Source: Yokenella regensburgei ATCC 49455
GTDB lineage: Bacteria > Pseudomonadota > Gammaproteobacteria > Enterobacterales > Enterobacteriaceae
Assembly (NCBI RefSeq): GCF_000735455.1
Contig: NZ_JMPS01000023.1
Span: 1-64,000 of the forward strand
Length of the DNA stretch: 64,000 nucleotides
Direction of reading: 5' to 3'
In this document: in pieces, positions 38,756 to 47,085 of the stretch
Numbering within the stretch: the stretch's first letter is position 1
How the letters are laid out: every line of letters begins with the position of its first letter
Translations under genes and position numbers: made by a program
The notes under the pieces: generated by a model
The model's database searches: none
Seen by the model: only the letters and a program-made list of their open reading frames with translations
Told to the model about the DNA's origin: nothing

Positions 38756-39898
38756 ATGAAGATAACTTTGATTGCAACATTAGTGGGCATAACGATGTTA
38801 ACCGGGTGTGGACCACAAGAGTTAACCCCCGAACAAAAACAGGAAGTTTCTGCACTTAAGGCTGAATTGTCCCAAACGGAGGGGGAAATCTCAGCAGCGA
38901 AAGACGTTGACCAACAATTTTCTGGTGGGCTAATAAAGAATTTAACTACCGCAAGATTGGAGGTTTTAGGAACTAATAAGGCTCTTTTAGAACAGCGTAT
39001 AAATGCTATTGAGTCCGGAGCCAAAATTGATGTAGTTATCTCTGGTACCAAGCCAGACCCTGAACTTGCGGCCTCTATTAAAACAGAGATAGATAATCTG
39101 ACTGCAAAAATCAACGAAGCTAAAGCAGATGCCAGCCAGTACAGTGGTGGTTTAATACAGGTACTTAAACTATCAGCCGTTGCTACTGAAGAACAAAGCA
39201 TGGCTATGCTGCAGCAAAGATATCTTACCGCTAAGTATGGGCTTGCGGAAGTTAGGCTGGCGCCGGTTCAGGATAATGTCGCAGCCACCAGCGCTAAGAA
39301 GGAGGCTACAGCTAAAACTATCCAGGAACATCCCCCTCTGCTGCCACCTTCTGAAGGTCCGTTCGGTCTGGAGGCTGGGCTGACCCAAAAAAATATCGAA
39401 GACATGATCGGGGAAAAACTAGAACGACTTCCTGAGGGGTTGAATCTGTATGTTTCCGATAAATTACCAAAGCCAAATTCTGAATTTGATATGTATGGCT
39501 TGTTGATCTCACCTAATGTTGGCTTATGTCAAATTACAGCTGTTGGTAAACTCATTGATACCGATAGTTATGGGCTTGCTCTGAAATCCAAGTTTGAATA
39601 TTTAAGAGCCCCACTCAGTTCGCTTTATGGAAAGGCAAAAACCAAAGACCTTTTACTGGCCGGTTCAGTATGGAAAGAACCTCAGGACTGGATGATGGGG
39701 CTAAGCAAAAAAGAACGCTTCTTATCTGCCACCTGGAAGGGAACAAAAGAAATGCCACTTAAAAATAATATTGCCACTATATTCATTGAGGCTAGGTCGA
39801 AAGATTCCGAACAAGGTAATGTTCACCTGCAGTATTCATTCACAAATTATGATGTTTGTGAAGCTGAGTTTGAGAAAACAAAAAAAAGCTCTCTTTAA
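38756..39898 (+). CDS. Hypothetical lipoprotein with internal duplication
   Basis: A 380-residue predicted lipoprotein with lipobox L-T-G-C (Cys18). Residues about 32-88 and 106-162 are a duplicated helical unit offset by 74 residues; both copies carry Q-[FY]-S-G-G-L-I (54-60 and 128-134). After a Pro-rich linker (about 190-200) comes a C-terminal domain (about 205-375) starting G-P-F-G-L-E-A-G-L and containing two Cys residues. The start at 38756 gives the signal peptide; an upstream in-frame ATG at 38693 does not. The gene is AT-rich and alone in the post-thrW scar, so probably brought by a mobile element. Function is not recognisable. Confidence 0.78.
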   Translation: MKITLIATLVGITMLTGCGPQELTPEQKQEVSALKAELSQTEGEISAAKDVDQQFSGGLIKNLTTARLEVLGTNKALLEQRINAIESGAKIDVVISGTKPDPELAASIKTEIDNLTAKINEAKADASQYSGGLIQVLKLSAVATEEQSMAMLQQRYLTAKYGLAEVRLAPVQDNVAATSAKKEATAKTIQEHPPLLPPSEGPFGLEAGLTQKNIEDMIGEKLERLPEGLNLYVSDKLPKPNSEFDMYGLLISPNVGLCQITAVGKLIDTDSYGLALKSKFEYLRAPLSSLYGKAKTKDLLLAGSVWKEPQDWMMGLSKKERFLSATWKGTKEMPLKNNIATIFIEARSKDSEQGNVHLQYSFTNYDVCEAEFEKTKKSSL

Positions 39899-39912
39899 TC
39901 ATCCTGGATTAG

Positions 39913-39936
39913 GCCCCTTAACAAGGGGCTTTAATT
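39913..39936 (+). terminator. Terminator of the duplicated-repeat lipoprotein gene
   Basis: GCCCCTT (39913-39919) pairs with AAGGGGC (39923-39929), followed by TTTAATT. It is 15 bp past the stop codon. Confidence 0.85.
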
Positions 39937-40014
39937 GTAAAAAATAACTAAATGTATTCAATGAATGAAAACTTAGCCCAATTGTTTGAAATATATTAAA
40001 AGATATACTGTTAG

Positions 40015-40260
40015 ATACCGTCACCCTCTCTTTTATTTTTTGCAATACCTTTAGTTTTTATCGGTAAGCGCGGGCTAAGCATAACAATCTGGCTTATGAC
40101 CGTGTTCATAGCCCCAGGTCTTTGTGTAGCAGAAACGTGGCTGGTGGCACGACCAATATACCATGCCGAGGCATACTTCCATCTTAAGTGGGCCAAGCGA
40201 ATGTGCGTGCTCTATGCTTTATGTTCAGCTGAATTCTTGTTGGTGCCTTATATTTCGCAA
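40015..40260 (+). pseudogene. Fragment of a membrane protein gene
   Basis: An open frame without a proper beginning or end. It encodes hydrophobic segments such as L-L-F-F-A-I-P-L-V-F-I-G, W-L-M-T-V-F-I-A-P-G-L-C-V-A and V-L-Y-A-L-C-S-A-E-F-L-L-V-P-Y, separated by charged loops, as in a multi-pass membrane protein. It runs straight into the yjhP-like fragment at 40261, where the frame continues only by chance to 40320. I read it as the leftover of a deleted gene; the family is not recognisable. Confidence 0.4.
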
Positions 40261-40324
40261 ATTTTTCATCCGCAACGTACCCGACGTTGTCGTTATGAGG
40301 AAAATGCACACGCTTGTTGACGCT
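40261..40324 (-). pseudogene. Fragment of a second yjhP-like methyltransferase gene
   Basis: About 64 bp match positions 42156-42219 inside yjhP at roughly 88 percent identity. Read on the minus strand it encodes V-N-K-R-V-H-F-P-H-N-D and G-Y-V-A-D-E-K, against V-S-K-R-V-H-F-I-H-N-D and G-Y-V-A-D-E-K in the intact protein. Similarity ends abruptly on both sides. Its offset from the intact copy is 1,895 bp, in the same orientation. Confidence 0.75.
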
Positions 40325-40411
40325 TCGCACTTCACTTGTCAGCTCCCGGCACCAGTTTGTTTATAGCGAGGTATTTCTGCCGACAGTTTACGAAGCGCTG
40401 TCGAGGATGCC

Positions 40412-40591
40412 ATGCGAGAAACCGCAAAGTTCGGGTTAGCTGTGCTAATGAAAACCTTCCTGGACACCGATCCGAATCAGGGAACTTTCTGCAAAGTCCG
40501 ACTGCGTTTTGATGGCGCTATAGCGGGCAGACAAGCATCCGCTGAACCCATCTTCATTTTTGCTATCCTTGGGAAACCCATGAAAAAATAA
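40412..40591 (+). CDS. Unidentified small ORF, possible gene fragment
   Basis: A 59-codon frame with ATG at 40412 whose open frame begins at 40367 after a stop. The product contains M-R-E-T-A-K-F-G-L-A-V-L-M-K and D-T-D-P-N-Q-G-T-F-C-K-V and ends K-P-M-K-K. It looks protein-like (balanced, with amphipathic helix then strand) but has no convincing ribosome site. It may be the C-terminal end of a truncated gene. No family is recognised. Confidence 0.35.
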   Translation: MRETAKFGLAVLMKTFLDTDPNQGTFCKVRLRFDGAIAGRQASAEPIFIFAILGKPMKK

Positions 40592-40649
40592 ATAGATGCT
40601 GGAAAATAATCTAAATACAGCTTAAAAGAGAAGAGTAATCCAATTCTCC

Positions 40650-40688
40650 AGGGGCGTCGAAAACAGCAATTCACTGAACGATGCCCCT
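40650..40688 (+). terminator. Stem-loop upstream of the PheC-like gene
   Basis: AGGGGCGTCG (40650-40659) pairs with CGATGCCCCT (40679-40688) with one G-T pair and a 19-nt loop. It is 57 bp before the start at 40746. It could terminate transcription from the remnant region or act in the leader of the next gene. Confidence 0.45.
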
Positions 40689-40745
40689 TGAGAAAATATG
40701 TTTATTCAGAGCGGAATACACATATCCATCTGTAAGGATAAAAGG

Positions 40746-41501
40746 ATGACACTAAGGGCAGGAGTTGTACTGTTGTTGCTGGCGTTCGGCAGCCAGGCGC
40801 GTGATATGCAGACCATTACCCACAGCGGTGTGCTGAAGATTGGGGTCCCGGGTGACTACGCACCACTGGCCTTCCATAACAAGGCCGGTGAACTGCTTGG
40901 CTACGATATCGATATGGCAAGAGATCTCGGTAAAACTCTGGGGCTCAGGGTGGACTTCGTCCAGACTAGTTGGCCGACACTCTCTACCGATCTGAAAGCT
41001 GACAGGTTTGATATTGCTATGGGCGGCGTCACCCGCACACAAGAGCGGGAAAAGGCGTTTGCCCTGAGCCAGCCTGTCGTTGCCAATGGGAAAATTGCCC
41101 TGTCTAACTGCCAGGTCGCACCCTTGCTCGGAAGCCTGAAGCAAATTGACCGCCCGGAGGTGAAGGTGGTGGTCAATCCAGGGGGAACCAATCAGAGTTA
41201 TGTGGATAAGTATATTAAGCATGCGCAGATTATTCGGGTGAAGAACAACGTGGATAATCTGCAGGCGCTGAGGGATAAAACTGCCGACATGATGGTTACC
41301 GACCTTATTGAAGGTATCTGGTATCAGGAGCAGGAGCCGGGTGTATTCTGCGTGGCAACGAAACAGCCGCTACCAGGTACGGAGAGCTATAAGGTTTATA
41401 TGATGAGTAAGGATAATCCGCAGTTGCTGGAGAAAACTAATCAGTGGCTGATGAAACGGGATCACACCGTACTCAAGCACCAGTGGAAAATAGCAGAGTA
41501 A
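40746..41501 (+). CDS. Periplasmic solute-binding fold protein, cyclohexadienyl dehydratase (PheC)-like
   Basis: A 251-residue exported protein: signal peptide about 1-18 (V-V-L-L-L-L-A-F-G-S-Q-A), then a family 3 periplasmic binding protein fold. It resembles Pseudomonas PheC along its length: T-S-W-P-T-L, D-R-F-D-I-A-M-G-G-V, N-P-G-G-T-N and T-D-L-I-E, where the Glu corresponds to the PheC catalytic residue as I recall it. PheC converts prephenate or arogenate to phenylpyruvate or phenylalanine in the periplasm. No permease or ATPase gene is adjacent, which favours an enzyme over an ABC transporter receptor, but either is possible. ATG 40746 follows AAAGGATG-type context. Confidence 0.75.
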   Translation: MTLRAGVVLLLLAFGSQARDMQTITHSGVLKIGVPGDYAPLAFHNKAGELLGYDIDMARDLGKTLGLRVDFVQTSWPTLSTDLKADRFDIAMGGVTRTQEREKAFALSQPVVANGKIALSNCQVAPLLGSLKQIDRPEVKVVVNPGGTNQSYVDKYIKHAQIIRVKNNVDNLQALRDKTADMMVTDLIEGIWYQEQEPGVFCVATKQPLPGTESYKVYMMSKDNPQLLEKTNQWLMKRDHTVLKHQWKIAE

Positions 41502-41670
41502 GTTATATGTTGTTTCCGCGCATCACCCATAAAACCAGGTCAGGATAATTGAAGCGAAAGTGATCACAGGGGCAAGCCTGTTAATGCTCATGAGCTGTGC
41601 TTACGTCGAATGGCTGACAACCTCAGCGGATAGCTAATATTGAAAGCTGGTATGGGGATGTATAACAAAA

Positions 41671-41697
41671 CGATCGGCCTTTAAAAAAGGCCGATCG
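41671..41697 (-). terminator. Terminator of topAI-yjhP
   Basis: A perfect 12-bp stem (41671-41682 with 41686-41697). On the minus strand it is followed by TTTTGTTATA. It is 21 bp past the yjhP stop codon. Confidence 0.85.
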
Positions 41698-41718
41698 GGC
41701 TACGCGCTTCACTCCTTA

Positions 41719-42465
41719 CTATCGGGGAATCAACGCAAACACACCCCAGCCAAAGTATTCCCGTGCGTAGGTGACGTGGCGTGCTGGCGATATGGTCAGC
41801 TCCGCCCGAACCTCCTTCGCAAATTCGTCGTCAGGGTTTTCCTCCAGCCAGCGGCGCATGGTCATCCATTTTGCTGCTTCGTAACGGTCCCAGCCTTCCT
41901 GATCTGCCAGTACCATCTCCACCACGTCAAAACCCTGCTCGCCAAAAGAGGCGACAAGCTCGGAGAGTGTGAGAAAGTCTGCGATGGAAGAGACGCCGCA
42001 GGCCCGGGCGATGTCTTCCGTCGCCGGGACCTGACGCCAGTATGGTTCGCCGATGAGAATCATACCGCCTGGTCTGAGGCTTCTCGCCAGCAGATCAATC
42101 GTCCCGACGACGCCACCGGCAATCCAGGTGGCACCTACGCAGGCCGCGATGCCACATTTTTCATCCGCAACGTACCCGGCGGCGTCGTTATGAATAAAAT
42201 GCACACGCTTGCTGACGCCGAGCTCCTCTGCTCGCCGCTTTGCCTGCGCGATGAAGAGTGGGCTCATATCAATGCCGGTACCGGTGATAGCGTAATTGCG
42301 TGCCCAGGTACAAAGCATCTCTCCCGAGCCGCTGCCCAGATCGAGTATGCGTGTGCCTGGCTTCATGCGTAATACGCGCCCTAGTGTGGCGTATTTTTCC
42401 GGCGTAAACGGGTTGTGGATACGGTGTTCGCTTTCGCTAATAGTAAAAATCCGGGGAATATCCAT
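41719..42465 (-). CDS. yjhP: YjhP, SAM-dependent methyltransferase
   Basis: A 248-residue class I methyltransferase very close to E. coli YjhP. Motif I is L-D-L-G-S-G-S-G-E near residues 42-50, then G-I-D-M-S-P-L-F and L-R-P-G-G-M-I-L-I-G-E-P-Y-W-R. The substrate is unknown. ATG 42465 is chosen because AAGGAG is then 6 nt away; an adjacent ATG at 42468 is too close. In E. coli it is the last gene of topAI-yjhQ-yjhP. Here it follows topAI after 10 bp, with no yjhQ. Confidence 0.92.
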   Translation of the reverse strand: MDIPRIFTISESEHRIHNPFTPEKYATLGRVLRMKPGTRILDLGSGSGEMLCTWARNYAITGTGIDMSPLFIAQAKRRAEELGVSKRVHFIHNDAAGYVADEKCGIAACVGATWIAGGVVGTIDLLARSLRPGGMILIGEPYWRQVPATEDIARACGVSSIADFLTLSELVASFGEQGFDVVEMVLADQEGWDRYEAAKWMTMRRWLEENPDDEFAKEVRAELTISPARHVTYAREYFGWGVFALIPR

Positions 42466-42475
42466 CATCCTCTCC

Positions 42476-42758
<283 letters not shown>

Positions 42759-42809
42759 GTGCAAAACGTGCAAACACACAGCGGTGTCCGCAGTTGATTT
42801 CAGCGCATT

Positions 42810-42850
42810 GATAATCAGTCTGGCCTGAATAGGTCAGTAAGCTGATTATC
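42810..42850 (-). promoter_or_regulatory. Attenuator-like hairpin in the topAI leader
   Basis: On the minus strand GATAATCAG (42850-42842) pairs perfectly with CTGATTATC (42818-42810), and the interior continues as a second stem CTGACC/GGCCAG around TATTCA. The stop codon of the 8-codon leader ORF lies in the 5' arm, so a terminating ribosome would block the fold. No T-tract follows, so any termination would not be intrinsic. Confidence 0.55.
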
Positions 42851-42872
42851 GGATGATTACATTCTCCAGCAT
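42846..42872 (-). CDS. Candidate 8-codon leader peptide upstream of topAI
   Basis: On the minus strand ATG at 42872 is preceded by GAGG at an ideal 5-nt spacing and encodes M-L-E-N-V-I-I-R, then TAA. The strong ribosome site and the overlap with a hairpin are typical of a regulatory upstream ORF. In E. coli topAI is reported to be controlled by an antibiotic-sensing leader ORF, toiL; whether this peptide is its counterpart I cannot confirm. Confidence 0.5.
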   Translation of the reverse strand: MLENVIIR

Positions 42873-43066
42873 CAAAGCCTCGGGTTGAGTTGAAAGGTAT
42901 TTAACGGGTGAATAATAACACCTGTTTTTTATAAGTGAATAGCCAGGGTTGAAAAATGTGAACCTGAAGAGTGCCTTTCATGCAAGGCTAACGCCGTCCT
43001 GGTTGACCCTTTATTGAGCGCTTATAGTCTACATTGCTAGCATGACTAACTTCAGAGCCCATTGAG

Positions 43067-44215
43067 ATGACTAAATTTTTTTCGGTACCAGGATTCGCCA
43101 CTGCCGTTTCATCGCTACTGCTATCTACCGCTGGGGTATGCGCTGCGGCAACTGAGGTCGCTACAAACTACACGCCAATCCCGGAGGAGCGAGGGCTGAC
43201 GGAAGCCGCCAGGCAATACTTGCTGCGCTACCCCTCCGTAAGTGGCGTTGATGGCAAAACGAAGCGTGAAGATACCGCTGCCGTGTTTATTCCCTTTGGC
43301 GCAACACCTGCGGGTGGCTGGCCGGTGGTGGTGTGGGCGCACGGCACCGTGGGGGTGGCAAACCACTGTGCTCCATCATTAAATGTGCGTTCCGATCGCG
43401 ATAAACAGTACCTGAATACCTGGCTGTCGCTGGGATATGCCGTCGTGGCGCCAGACTACGCGGGGCTTGGCTCCGCTGGTCTGCACCATTACCTCGACGC
43501 CCGCGGCGAGGCCTGGAGCGTGCTGGACGCTGTGCGGGCAGCGCTGAAAACCTTCCCGCTGAAAAACGATCTCATTCTGGTTGGGCAATCTCAGGGGGCC
43601 CACGCCGCATTCTCCAGCGCCGGTTTTCAACCGCAGTATGCGCCGGAGCTTAACATCCGTGCCACGGTATTGACCGGTACACCTTATTTCGACAAAGGCA
43701 CCACGGCTGCAGATATTTTACCGCCGGCGAAGGGGGCCTTACCGACGACGGGTGACCCCAAAATACCGTACATTTTTTATATTTATCTTTCTGCCGCTGA
43801 TGCCGATCCTTCACTTAAACCTTCTGATTATTTCCAGGAAAAAGCATTACCGTACCTGCAAATGGCCAGTCAGCAGTGCATCACTCCTCTGAGCGATGCC
43901 ACCATGCAGGCGGGGTTAAATGCGGCGAATACCTTGAAACCAGGTATTGAATCTCTGCTTAGTACTCAGGTCAGTACGCTGCGCTACCCTACGCTGAAGC
44001 TCTCGCACCCGGTATTTATCGGAATGGGCGACAAGGATGTCAACGTACCTACCTCGATGCAAATGCGATTCGCCGAGGCGGTAAAATCCGCAGGTACTGC
44101 GGCCGATGTTCATGTGTATGAGGGGCTGGATCACAGCGGCACCGTGAACCCATCGCTGCGTGACTCTGTGCCCTTTATCTTCAGGGCCAATGCTCAATCA
44201 AGAAATGCCCAGTAA
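43067..44215 (+). CDS. Secreted alpha/beta hydrolase (lipase/esterase-like)
   Basis: A 382-residue protein with a signal peptide (about 1-27, ending V-C-A-A-A). The alpha/beta hydrolase triad can be placed: Ser in V-G-Q-S-Q-G-A-H near residue 176, Asp in G-M-G-D-K-D-V-N near 324, His in G-L-D-H-S-G-T near 355. The oxyanion segment is V-W-A-H-G-T-V-G. The layout is that of bacterial secretory lipases/esterases (LIP-like), acting in the periplasm or outside; substrate unknown. The ribosome site is weak. No operon partner: zinT follows 70 bp later with its own regulatory box. Confidence 0.82.
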   Translation: MTKFFSVPGFATAVSSLLLSTAGVCAAATEVATNYTPIPEERGLTEAARQYLLRYPSVSGVDGKTKREDTAAVFIPFGATPAGGWPVVVWAHGTVGVANHCAPSLNVRSDRDKQYLNTWLSLGYAVVAPDYAGLGSAGLHHYLDARGEAWSVLDAVRAALKTFPLKNDLILVGQSQGAHAAFSSAGFQPQYAPELNIRATVLTGTPYFDKGTTAADILPPAKGALPTTGDPKIPYIFYIYLSAADADPSLKPSDYFQEKALPYLQMASQQCITPLSDATMQAGLNAANTLKPGIESLLSTQVSTLRYPTLKLSHPVFIGMGDKDVNVPTSMQMRFAEAVKSAGTAADVHVYEGLDHSGTVNPSLRDSVPFIFRANAQSRNAQ

Positions 44216-44234
44216 CATCAGTATTGAATTTGAA

Positions 44235-44257
44235 GTTATGTTATAATATAACAATCG
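44235..44257. promoter_or_regulatory. Zur box of zinT
   Basis: The palindrome TGTTATAATATAACA (44239-44253) within an AT-rich 23-bp site matches the Zur recognition sequence of zinc-uptake genes. It lies 32 bp upstream of the zinT start codon, so zinc-replete repression is expected. Confidence 0.8.
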
Positions 44258-44285
44258 CTCTCAAATAATTAATGAGGGTGAAATT

Positions 44286-44936
44286 TTGGCTATTCATTTT
44301 GAAAAATTATCGATAGCTCTGGGGATGTTGTTTATCAGTGGTCAGGCGTTGGCGCATGGTGACCACTCCCACGGTGTTCCCATGAGCGACATTGAGAAAA
44401 AAGCTTCAGAAGGTGTTTTCGACGATAAGAACGTTAAAGACCGCGAGCTGAGCGATTGGGATGGGGTCTGGCAATCCGTTTATCCGTATCTGGTGAGTGG
44501 CGAGTTGGATCCTGTTTTCAAAAAGAAAGCGGAGAAAGATAAGAGTAAAACCTTCAACGAGGTGAAGGAGTATTACCGCAAAGGATATGCAACAGACGTG
44601 GATACTATCGGCATTGAAAACGGTGTTATGGAATTTCACACCGGGAACAAGGTTGCGTCCTGCAAATATGACTATGCCGGGTATAAAATCCTGACCTACA
44701 CATCAGGAAAAAAGGGCGTCCGCTACCTTTTTGAGTGCCACGACGCGAGCAGTAAAGCCCCGAAATTTGTTCAGTTCAGTGACCACATCATCGCCCCGCG
44801 CAAATCAGCTCACTTCCATATCTTCATGGGTAACACCTCGCAGCAGGCGCTGTTAGCAGAAATGGACAACTGGCCGACTTACTATCCTTATCAGCTAAAG
44901 AACGATCAGGTGATTGACGATATGCTGCATCACTAG
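44286..44936 (+). CDS. zinT: Periplasmic zinc/cadmium-binding protein ZinT
   Basis: A 216-residue periplasmic metallochaperone very close to E. coli ZinT (YodA). The signal peptide ends A-L-A-H-G, followed by a His-rich H-G-D-H-S-H-G tail. The lipocalin-like core contains the zinc ligand stretch S-A-H-F-H-I-F-M-G. It is made under zinc starvation and hands zinc to the ZnuABC uptake system. It appears to start with TTG at 44286, with GAGGG about 8 nt upstream; no in-frame ATG precedes the signal peptide. Confidence 0.93.
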   Translation: MAIHFEKLSIALGMLFISGQALAHGDHSHGVPMSDIEKKASEGVFDDKNVKDRELSDWDGVWQSVYPYLVSGELDPVFKKKAEKDKSKTFNEVKEYYRKGYATDVDTIGIENGVMEFHTGNKVASCKYDYAGYKILTYTSGKKGVRYLFECHDASSKAPKFVQFSDHIIAPRKSAHFHIFMGNTSQQALLAEMDNWPTYYPYQLKNDQVIDDMLHH

Positions 44937-45001
44937 CAAAGAGGCGGGAAGTAACAATCGTTTTTCATCATCATTGCCTCCCTCCAGACGGTTAATGGCT
45001 A

Positions 45002-45022
45002 AAAGGGGCCGTAGGCCCCTTT
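45002..45022. terminator. Bidirectional terminator between zinT and dbpA
   Basis: AAAGGGGCC (45002-45010) pairs with GGCCCCTTT (45014-45022) around a GTA loop, between convergent genes and 65 bp past the zinT stop. Confidence 0.88.
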
Positions 45023-45042
45023 ATGATTTCATGGTATTAGGC

Positions 45043-46425
45043 TCAGCCGAGCAGCCGTACCTTCACGGATTTACCTTTAATTTTGCCCTGTTGCAGCTTT
45101 TTCCAGGCATGGCGAGCAACGGATTTACGAATGGCGACGAAGACGTGAATCGGGTGAACGTCAATTTTCCCGATATCGGCACCTTCAAGCCCCATTTCCC
45201 CGGTCAGCGCGCCAAGAATATCGCCAGGACGCATTTTGGCTTTCTTGCCGCCATCGATGCACAGCGTTGCCATCTCGGCTTCCAGCGGTTTGATGGCAAT
45301 GCCGGTCGGCAGCGGTTGCCAGTTGAGTGACAGGCTCAGCATTTCTGAAAGCACGTTGGCGCGCTGGGCCTCTTCCGGTGCGCAGAAGCTCAGCGCCAGG
45401 CCGCTCTGCCCGGCGCGGGCGGTACGTCCAATGCGGTGTACGTGAACTTCCGGATCCCAGGAAAGCTCAAAGTTCACCACCATCTCCAGGGCCTTGATGT
45501 CGAGGCCACGGGCGGCAACGTCGGTCGCCACCAGGACGCGGCTGCTGCCGTTGGCGAAGCGAACCAGCGTCTGGTCGCGATCGCGTTGCTCCATATCGCC
45601 ATGCAGCGCCAGCGCGCTCTGGTTACGCTCGTTCAGCGCATCGCACACCGCCTGGCAGTCTTTTTTGGTGTTACAGAACACCACGCAGGAAGCGGGCTGG
45701 TGCTTGCTGAGCAGCGCCAGCAGCAGGTTGATTTTGCCGTTGTTCGAAACTTCATAAAATACCTGCTCCACCGCCGGGAGTTCATCCACCGAATCAATTT
45801 CGATGGTCTGCGGGTCGCGCTGCACGCGGCTGCTGATGGCGGCAATCGCCGTCGGCCAGGTGGCGGAGAACAGCAGCGTCTGGCGATTAGCCGGAGCGTG
45901 AGTTATCACCTCGTCAATCGCATCGGCAAAGCCCATATCGAGCATCCGGTCGGCTTCATCCAGCACCAGCGTCTGCAGCGCATCGAGGTTTACGGTCTCT
46001 TTTTTGAGGTGATCCAGCAGACGGCCCGGCGTTGCCACAATAATGTGCGGCGCATGTTGCAGGGAGTCGCGCTGAATACCGAACGGCTGCCCGCCGCAGA
46101 GGGTCAGGATTTTAATGTTCGGCATATAGCGTGCCAGACGGCGCAGCTCTTTTGCTACCTGGTCGGCGAGTTCGCGCGTCGGGCACAGCACCAGCGACTG
46201 GGTTAAAAACTGGCTGGCGTCAATGTGCTGCAGCAGGCCAAGGCCGAAGGCTGCCGTTTTACCGCTGCCGGTTTTCGCCTGAGCACGGACATCCTTCCCG
46301 GCAAGAATGGCGGGGAGCGCCGCGGCCTGAACGGGGGTCATACTGTGGTATCCCTGTTCGTTCAGGTTGGCGAGTTGTGCTTCAGGTAAGGCGTTCAGAG
46401 CGGAAAAAGCGGTCACGTTGGTCAT
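45043..46425 (-). CDS. dbpA: ATP-dependent RNA helicase DbpA
   Basis: A 460-residue DEAD-box helicase (E. coli 457). It acts late in 50S ribosomal subunit assembly, activated by hairpin 92 of 23S rRNA. Motifs in order: A-K-T-G-S-G-K-T (Walker A), P-T-R-E-L, T-P-G-R, D-E-A-D, S-A-T, and H-R-I-G-R-T-A-R. The C-terminal domain (about 385-460) is the DbpA-type RRM fold that binds 23S rRNA. It is monocistronic here. Confidence 0.96.
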   Translation of the reverse strand: MTNVTAFSALNALPEAQLANLNEQGYHSMTPVQAAALPAILAGKDVRAQAKTGSGKTAAFGLGLLQHIDASQFLTQSLVLCPTRELADQVAKELRRLARYMPNIKILTLCGGQPFGIQRDSLQHAPHIIVATPGRLLDHLKKETVNLDALQTLVLDEADRMLDMGFADAIDEVITHAPANRQTLLFSATWPTAIAAISSRVQRDPQTIEIDSVDELPAVEQVFYEVSNNGKINLLLALLSKHQPASCVVFCNTKKDCQAVCDALNERNQSALALHGDMEQRDRDQTLVRFANGSSRVLVATDVAARGLDIKALEMVVNFELSWDPEVHVHRIGRTARAGQSGLALSFCAPEEAQRANVLSEMLSLSLNWQPLPTGIAIKPLEAEMATLCIDGGKKAKMRPGDILGALTGEMGLEGADIGKIDVHPIHVFVAIRKSVARHAWKKLQQGKIKGKSVKVRLLG

Positions 46426-46635
46426 CTCATAAAATATCGGTCAGCGCGTATGCTAGCAGATTCGCCGACGTCAGGTGGCAGTAATCTGCACAGACGATAG
46501 CGCCACCGTGTTCACGCTTTTCTTAACAAATCGGTACAAAACCTCAGGTTTACGGGCTCTGTCCTTGATTAAGTATCACTCGGCCCTATGATGTGCATGG
46601 TTTTTTATTGGTAATGGAAATAAGGAGCACAATGG

Positions 46636-47085
46636 GTGAAGGTTGAGCTAAATAAAAGTTTTAAAGAACGCATACTGCATGCCGTGTTATTTGAAGTGTT
46701 AGCAAACATCATTATTGCCGTGTCGGTGGCGAAATTATTAGGCGTATCACTGGCTATTTCCGGCACACTTTCGGTTGTTTCTGCCGCCACCGCTACGCTG
46801 TGGAACTATATTTTTAACTACATCTTCGATGGTATTCAGCGCCGTTATAAGTTCGAGCGGACGTTTAAAGTGCGGGCTATTCATGCCTGTATTTTTGAAG
46901 CCGGGCTGATTGTGGCACTGCTGCCGGTGGCGATGTATCTGCTGGATCTGACGATGATGGAAGCGCTGGTGGTGGAGACGGGGCTGGTGCTGTTCTTCTT
47001 ACCTTATACGCTGGTGTTTAACCTGACTTACGATCACTTGCGCTGGCAGCTGGTAGGTAAACACGCTGAAGCTGCCAGTCGGTAG
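46636..47085 (+). CDS. PACE family multidrug efflux transporter
   Basis: A 149-residue inner membrane protein with four helices in two tandem bacterial transmembrane pair repeats. The PACE signatures are present twice: R-I-L-H-A-V-L-F-E and R-A-I-H-A-C-I-F-E, and the W-N-Y/F-N segments L-W-N-Y-I-F-N and V-F-N-L-T-Y-D. The Glu in F-E of the first repeat matches the essential Glu15 of AceI, the chlorhexidine exporter. It starts with GTG at 46636, 8 nt after AAGGAG; an ATG at 46632 opens only a 4-codon frame. Its last 68 nt overlap the convergent phosphopantetheinyl transferase gene. Confidence 0.88.
   Translation: MKVELNKSFKERILHAVLFEVLANIIIAVSVAKLLGVSLAISGTLSVVSAATATLWNYIFNYIFDGIQRRYKFERTFKVRAIHACIFEAGLIVALLPVAMYLLDLTMMEALVVETGLVLFFLPYTLVFNLTYDHLRWQLVGKHAEAASR

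Noticed and set aside
40477..40674. 65-codon minus-strand frame in the scar region
   Set aside because: Composition is irregular, with no ribosome site. The opposite strand carries the more protein-like frame at 40412-40591.
46632..46646. ATG at 46632 as the start of the PACE gene
   Set aside because: It opens a frame that stops after four codons. The GTG at 46636 has the better distance to AAGGAG and gives the full PACE protein.
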